A stretch of 10,042 bases of DNA from an uncultured Achromobacter sp. (GTDB lineage: Bacteria > Pseudomonadota > Gammaproteobacteria > Burkholderiales > Burkholderiaceae_B), in assembly GCA_913775005.1 (NCBI GenBank), contig CAJYKY010000519.1, positions 1 to 10,042 of the forward strand, given 5' to 3'. Made by a program: the position numbers and the translations under genes. Positions 6,798 to 10,042 of this stretch are shown piece after piece. Within the stretch, counting starts at the first letter, position 1; every line of letters starts with the position of its first letter. The notes beneath the pieces were generated by a model. It did not search any database, was not told where the DNA came from, and saw nothing but the letters and a program-made list of their open reading frames with translations.

Positions 6798-6829
6798 AAA
6801 AACCCCTTGAGACGCCGAGGGGTTTTTTT
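6798..6829 (+). terminator. Rho-independent terminator of the DUF4148 gene
   Basis: AAAACCCCT (6799-6807) pairs with AGGGGTTTT (6818-6826) around a 10-base loop, and the T-run continues to 6829. It lies 40 bases after the stop codon. The A-run before the stem gives some potential on the opposite strand too, but no gene there would use it. Confidence 0.88.
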
Positions 6830-6905
6830 ATTGCCTGCGCATTTGTCCACCTGCGCTTCATACCCGGCCACGGTGTGGCGTTTTAGCCGCAACAAAGGTC
6901 GAACG

Positions 6906-6929
6906 CCACGACAAGATTTGTCGGCGTGG
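6906..6929. promoter_or_regulatory. Inverted repeat upstream of the porin gene
   Basis: CCACGACAA (6906-6914) faces TTGT-CGG-CGTGG (6918-6929) across a 3-base centre, pairing 9 bases with one 3-base bulge. Read differently, CGACAA-GAT-TTGTCG (6909-6923) is a perfect 15-base dyad. No T-run follows, so it is not a terminator. An operator or an RNA hairpin is possible. Confidence 0.35.
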
Positions 6930-7140
6930 TCAGGTCAACGTTCGCTATCCGCCCCGTCGCCCTCCAGATTGCGAGCAAAGATTCATATTTGTTTTCAAGG
7001 CGTTAAGTCGAAACTGCGCAGGCCTGCTATGCGCGCAACGTTCAGCTGGCCGTCATTATCCCAATCATGGAAAGTAGTTCGTAAAAAACCGTGTTACTTC
7101 GCGTTGCCACAAACCGGACACTAGATTCAGTGCAGACGCC

Positions 7141-7189
7141 GCTTGCGCAGTTGTGAGCGGCAAGCAGCAGCGCCGTCGTCGTGACGGCG
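7141..7189 (+). other. Two hairpins in the porin leader
   Basis: Hairpin 1 is GCTTGC (7141-7146) with GCAAGC (7160-7165), and an alternative pairing adds CGC/GCG. Hairpin 2 is CGCCGTC (7171-7177) with GACGGCG (7183-7189), a perfect 7-base stem with a 5-base loop. They end about 30 bases before the ribosome binding site. If the transcript starts upstream of them, they would structure its 5' end and might affect stability or small-RNA control. This is inference from sequence. Confidence 0.4.
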
Positions 7190-7230
7190 TGTTTGCAGAT
7201 GCCTTTTATCTCGCCATTTTGGGGACTGAC

Positions 7231-8343
7231 ATGAAGAAGACGATGTTGGCCGTTGCGTTGCTGGCTGGCTTTGCTGGCGCCGCGCAAGCTGCCGATTCCG
7301 TGACGCTGTACGGCTTGATCGATGCCGGCGTGGGCTACGAACAAGTGAAGTTCAACGGTGTGTCGCAAAGCCGTTTCGGCGGCGTGCAGGGCGTGAGCAG
7401 CGGCTCGCGCTTCGGCCTGCGCGGCACGGAAGACCTGGGCGACGGCCTGCGCGCCGTGTTCACGCTGGAAGGCGGCTTCGGCCCCATGAACGGCAAGTCG
7501 CTGCAAAACGGCCGTCTGTTCGGCCGCCAAGCCACCGTCGGCCTGGACAGCGATTCCTGGGGCCGTCTGGAATTCGGCCGTCAGACGAACCTGGCCTCCA
7601 AGTACTTCGGTTCGATTGACCCGTTCTCGATCAGCTACAACAACGCGAACATGGGTACGACGTTCGGCAGCGCCAACACGATGCGCCTGGACAACCTCGT
7701 GCTGTATCAAACCCCGAGCCTGGGCGGCTTCAAGGTTGGCGTGGGCTACTCGTTCAGCGCCGACGATGCCGTCAGCGACACGACGCAGACCGGCTTCGCC
7801 ACGGGCAACAACAACCGCGTGCTGACCGCTGGCGTGCAATACGTGAACGGCCCGTTGAACCTGGCCGCCGCTTATGACCGCTTTGACCCGACGAACAACC
7901 GCGTCGGTGGCAAGGACGCCGCGCGCATCCAGGAATACATCGTGGGTGGTTCGTACGACTTTGAAGTCGTGAAGCTGGCCGCTGCGTTTGGCCAGACGCG
8001 TGACGGCTGGTTCATCGGCCAAAGCATGGGCACCACGCCGGAAGGCATGAACAACCTGGGTTCGTTCAAGCTGGCCGACGGCTTTCGCGCCAACTCGTAC
8101 ATGATCGGCGCAACCGTGCCGTTGGGCCGCCACGCCGTGTTCGGTTCGTGGCAGCGCGCCACCCCGGGCAACGACAAGCTGACGGGCGATGACGCCACGT
8201 TCAACGTGTACAGCCTGGGCTACACCTACGAGTTCACCAAGCGCACCAACTTGTACGCGTACGCCTCCTACGGCGACAACTACGCGTTCCAGCACGACGC
8301 CCGCGACACCGCGGTCGCCGTGGGTGTGCGCCACCGTTTCTAA
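7231..8343 (+). CDS. Gram-negative outer-membrane porin (general diffusion porin, Burkholderiales type)
   Basis: A 370-residue trimeric 16-strand beta-barrel porin for passive diffusion of small hydrophilic solutes across the outer membrane. The signal peptide is residues 1-20 (MKKTMLAVALLAGFAGAAQA), and the mature protein begins ADSVTLYGLIDAGVGY, the standard start of this family. Other family marks are SGSRFGLRGTEDLG, GFGPMNG, RLFGRQATVGL, WGRLEFGRQ, SLGGFKVGVGYSF, and the C-terminal strand ending GVRHRF with terminal Phe, the BAM-recognition signal. The frame is open back to 7153, but ATG 7231 is the start because it directly begins the signal peptide and GGGGA lies 5 bases before it. No cysteine is visible, as is usual for porins. 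Codon choice looks strongly biased to a few codons, consistent with high expression. The long structured leader suggests regulation. Which porin orthologue it is, and its selectivity, cannot be told. Confidence 0.95.
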   Translation: MKKTMLAVALLAGFAGAAQAADSVTLYGLIDAGVGYEQVKFNGVSQSRFGGVQGVSSGSRFGLRGTEDLGDGLRAVFTLEGGFGPMNGKSLQNGRLFGRQATVGLDSDSWGRLEFGRQTNLASKYFGSIDPFSISYNNANMGTTFGSANTMRLDNLVLYQTPSLGGFKVGVGYSFSADDAVSDTTQTGFATGNNNRVLTAGVQYVNGPLNLAAAYDRFDPTNNRVGGKDAARIQEYIVGGSYDFEVVKLAAAFGQTRDGWFIGQSMGTTPEGMNNLGSFKLADGFRANSYMIGATVPLGRHAVFGSWQRATPGNDKLTGDDATFNVYSLGYTYEFTKRTNLYAYASYGDNYAFQHDARDTAVAVGVRHRF

Positions 8344-8461
8344 GCGTCAGCGCGCCCGGCTGGACCTTGCTGAATGCGCGGCTTATCTCCGTAGGCCGCC
8401 GAGTGACAGCGAACCCCCCCCTATTCAGGTCCAGGCGGGCGCAACCGGCGTACAGAAGGGA

Positions 8462-8483
8462 AGGGCCTCCGTCAGGAGGCCCT
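8462..8483. terminator. Perfect hairpin between porin and ilvA, probable bidirectional terminator
   Basis: AGGGCCTCC (8462-8470) and GGAGGCCCT (8475-8483) form a perfect 9-base stem with the 4-base loop GTCA, 118 bases past the porin stop and about 40 bases past the ilvA stop. The T-runs on both sides are short and interrupted (CTCGCATTTCT on +, TCCCTTCT on -), so strength is uncertain. The rest of the 179-base gap holds only the second hairpin and a run of eight C at 8414-8421. Confidence 0.7.
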
Positions 8484-8497
8484 CTCGCATTTCTGGA

Positions 8498-8515
8498 CCG
8501 GCTTTTTGTGGCCGG
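8498..8515. terminator. Short hairpin just after the ilvA stop
   Basis: CCGGC (8498-8502) pairs with GCCGG (8511-8515) around TTTTTGTG. It is 8 bases beyond the ilvA stop on the - strand. The T-run sits in the loop and not after the stem, so it would be a weak terminator or a 3'-end stabiliser acting with the hairpin at 8462-8483. Confidence 0.35.
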
Positions 8516-8522
8516 GAACGCG

Positions 8523-10042
8523 TTACAGGAACAGCTTGTACGCGGGGTTCTCGGTCTCGTTCCAGTGCGGATAGCCCAGTTCCGCCACGAAGGTGCGGAA
8601 TTGCTTCTTGTCTGCCGGCGGCACCTGAATGCCGATCAGGATGCGGCCATAGTCCGCGCCCTGGTTGCGGTAATGGAACAGGCTGATGTTCCAGTCGGGA
8701 TTCATTGCGTTCAAGAAACGCATCAGCGCGCCCGGACGCTCGGGAAATTCAAAGCGGTACAACAATTCATTGCGCGCCAACGCTGACCGGCCGCCCACCA
8801 TGTGACGCAAATGGGTCTTGGCCATTTCATCGTGCGTCAGGTCCAGCGTGTCAAAGCCATGGCGGCGGAAGTTCGCGGCGATCTTGTCAGGCTCGGCGGC
8901 GGAAGACACCTGGATGCCTACGAACACATGGGCGCGATCCGAGTCCGAGATGCGGTAGTTGAATTCCGTCACGCTGCGTTCGCCGACCAGTTCGCAGAAG
9001 CGGCGGAAGCTGCCGCGTTGCTCGGGCATCGTGACGGCGAACACGGCTTCGCGCATTTCGCCGACTTCAGCGCGTTCGGACACGAAGCGCAGGCGGTCGA
9101 AGTTCATGTTGGCGCCGCACGCAATCGCCACCAGCGTCTTGCCTTTCAGATGGTGGTCGGCCGCGTACTGCTTGGCGCCCGCCACGGCCATGGCGCCTGC
9201 CGGTTCCAGCACGCTGCGCGTGTCCTGGAAGACATCTTTGATGGCGGCGCAGATGGAATCCGTGTTCACCACCACGAAGTCATCGACGTACTGACGCGTC
9301 AGCTTGAAGGTTTCGGCGCCCACCATCTTGACGGCGGTGCCGTCCGAAAACAGGCCCACGTCGTTCAGCTGCACGCGACGGCCGGCGCGCACGCTGCGCA
9401 GCATGGCGTCGGAATCTTCCGTCTGCACGCCGATGATCTTGATCTCGGGGCGCAACTGCTTGATGTAGGCGGCCACGCCAGAGATCAACCCGCCGCCGCC
9501 AATCGCCACAAAGATGGCGTCGATGGGGCCGGGATGCTGGCGCAGGATTTCCATGCCCACGGTGCCTTGGCCGGCGATCACATCGGGATCGTCGAAAGGG
9601 TGCACGAAGGTCAGCTTCTCTTTCTTTTCCAGCCCCTGCGCGTGCGCGAAGGCGTCGGTGAAGCTTTCGCCCGCCAGCACGACCTCGCCGCCCAGACGGC
9701 GCACGGCGTCGATCTTGACCTGCGGGCTGGTGGTGGGCATGACGATGACGGCGCGGCAACCCAAACGGCTGGCCGCCAGCGCCACGCCTTGCGCGTGGTT
9801 GCCGGCCGACGCCGCGATCACGCCCCGGTTCAGCGCAGCGCGCGGCAGATTGGCCATCTTGTTGTACGCGCCGCGCAGCTTGAAGCTGAAGACCGGCTGT
9901 TGGTCTTCGCGCTTGAGCAGCACCGTGTTGCCCAGGCGTTCGCTCAGTCGCCGAGCGGGCTCCAGCGCCGATTCGATCGCCACGTCGTAGACGCGGGCGT
10001 TGAGAATCTTCGTCAGGTAATCGGCGGGCGTGAGTTCGGCGG
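8523..10042 (-). CDS. ilvA: Threonine ammonia-lyase, biosynthetic long form (IlvA), 5'-truncated by the window edge
   Basis: PLP enzyme deaminating L-threonine to 2-oxobutanoate, the first committed step of isoleucine synthesis, in the cytoplasm. 505 residues are visible. Reading runs in from the edge (codon at 10040) through ADYLTKILNARVYDV, which matches the conserved N-terminus of IlvA, so the GTG at 9983 is not the start and a few residues lie outside. The catalytic domain shows KREDQQPVFSFKLRGAYN with the PLP lysine in SFKLR (codon 9879-9881), SAGNHAQG, the phosphate-cupping GGGGL, and a late ACGAN segment. The C-terminal half carries two ACT-like regulatory domains (around VTMPEQRGSFRRFCELVGE and FEFPERPGALMRFLN, ending ISLFHYRNQGADYGR), which mark the isoleucine-feedback-regulated form and not the short catabolic TdcB. 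The stop is at 8523-8525. No other ilv gene is in view, and its promoter lies outside the window. Confidence 0.96.
   Translation of the reverse strand, partial: AELTPADYLTKILNARVYDVAIESALEPARRLSERLGNTVLLKREDQQPVFSFKLRGAYNKMANLPRAALNRGVIAASAGNHAQGVALAASRLGCRAVIVMPTTSPQVKIDAVRRLGGEVVLAGESFTDAFAHAQGLEKKEKLTFVHPFDDPDVIAGQGTVGMEILRQHPGPIDAIFVAIGGGGLISGVAAYIKQLRPEIKIIGVQTEDSDAMLRSVRAGRRVQLNDVGLFSDGTAVKMVGAETFKLTRQYVDDFVVVNTDSICAAIKDVFQDTRSVLEPAGAMAVAGAKQYAADHHLKGKTLVAIACGANMNFDRLRFVSERAEVGEMREAVFAVTMPEQRGSFRRFCELVGERSVTEFNYRISDSDRAHVFVGIQVSSAAEPDKIAANFRRHGFDTLDLTHDEMAKTHLRHMVGGRSALARNELLYRFEFPERPGALMRFLNAMNPDWNISLFHYRNQGADYGRILIGIQVPPADKKQFRTFVAELGYPHWNETENPAYKLFL

Larger units (their letters stand above)
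6831..7230 (+). other. Gene-free leader/promoter region of the porin gene
   Basis: 400 bases with no supported gene. They hold an imperfect dyad at 6906-6929, two hairpins at 7141-7189 close to the porin start, and the porin ribosome binding site GGGGA (7221-7225). I cannot pick a promoter with confidence. TTGCCA (7104-7109) and TAGATT (7122-7127) look tempting, but only 12 bases separate them. The more AT-rich stretch at about 6975-7095 is the likeliest place for regulatory binding. Confidence 0.6.

Noticed and set aside
6777..7124. Open frame of 115 codons between the DUF4148 gene and the porin
   Set aside because: It runs through the terminator, has no ribosome binding site and no recognisable features.
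7104..7127. TTGCCA / TAGATT as a porin promoter
   Set aside because: Only 12 bases lie between the hexamers, too few for a sigma70 promoter.
7153..7230. In-frame upstream extension of the porin
   Set aside because: It would place an Arg-rich stretch in front of a perfect signal peptide; the ribosome binding site fits ATG 7231.
7042..8334. Long open frame (about 430 codons) antisense to the porin gene
   Set aside because: It mirrors the porin almost exactly, has no ribosome binding site or recognisable domain, and its Ala/Arg/Val/His-rich product is what strongly biased GC-rich codons give on the opposite strand.
8414..8421. Run of eight C as a possible phase-variable tract
   Set aside because: It lies downstream of the porin stop in a convergent gap, not in a promoter or reading frame, so slippage would have no obvious effect.
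9981..9983. GTG as the ilvA start
   Set aside because: The conserved IlvA N-terminal residues continue upstream in frame to the window edge, so the gene is cut by the window.

Overview
The window is GC-rich and densely packed with genes. It reads as a piece of a betaproteobacterial chromosome, most likely order Burkholderiales, family Alcaligenaceae (Achromobacter/Bordetella-like). That placement is inferred from the gene set: a Burkholderiales-type trimeric porin ending in Phe, a DUF4148 secreted protein, a long-form IlvA and a cydABX-DC cluster. It was not tested by a database search. I see no mobile element, phage gene, tRNA, rRNA or CRISPR array.

Left part (1-4438, + strand): the 3' three quarters of cydB, a 41-residue cydX too short for most gene callers, then cydD and cydC. 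Junctions are tight: cydX follows cydB by 14 bases behind a strong ribosome binding site, cydX/cydD overlap in GTGA, and cydD/cydC overlap in ATGA. Together they encode the end of a cytochrome bd quinol oxidase, its small accessory subunit, and the heterodimeric ABC exporter of glutathione/cysteine needed to assemble bd oxidases. apt (adenine phosphoribosyltransferase) follows on the same strand 53 bases later, with a possible weak promoter of its own.

Middle (5099-6758): a LysR-family regulator on the - strand converges on apt with only 10 bases between the stops. It is divergent from a small secreted DUF4148 protein made of three tandem 27-residue repeats. The 385-base divergent spacer carries nested inverted repeats just upstream of the regulator, which are candidate operator sites. 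A clear Rho-independent terminator closes the DUF4148 gene.

Right part (6831-10042): a 400-base gene-free leader with several hairpins precedes a 370-residue outer-membrane porin on the + strand. The porin converges on ilvA (biosynthetic threonine dehydratase, - strand), whose 5' end lies beyond the window. Two adjacent hairpins between them probably terminate transcription from both sides.

Overall this is ordinary core genome. I found no convincing previously undescribed system. The points most worth a second look are the concentric dyads upstream of the LysR gene, the three-repeat DUF4148 protein, the structured porin leader and the overlapping cydX-cydD-cydC junctions.
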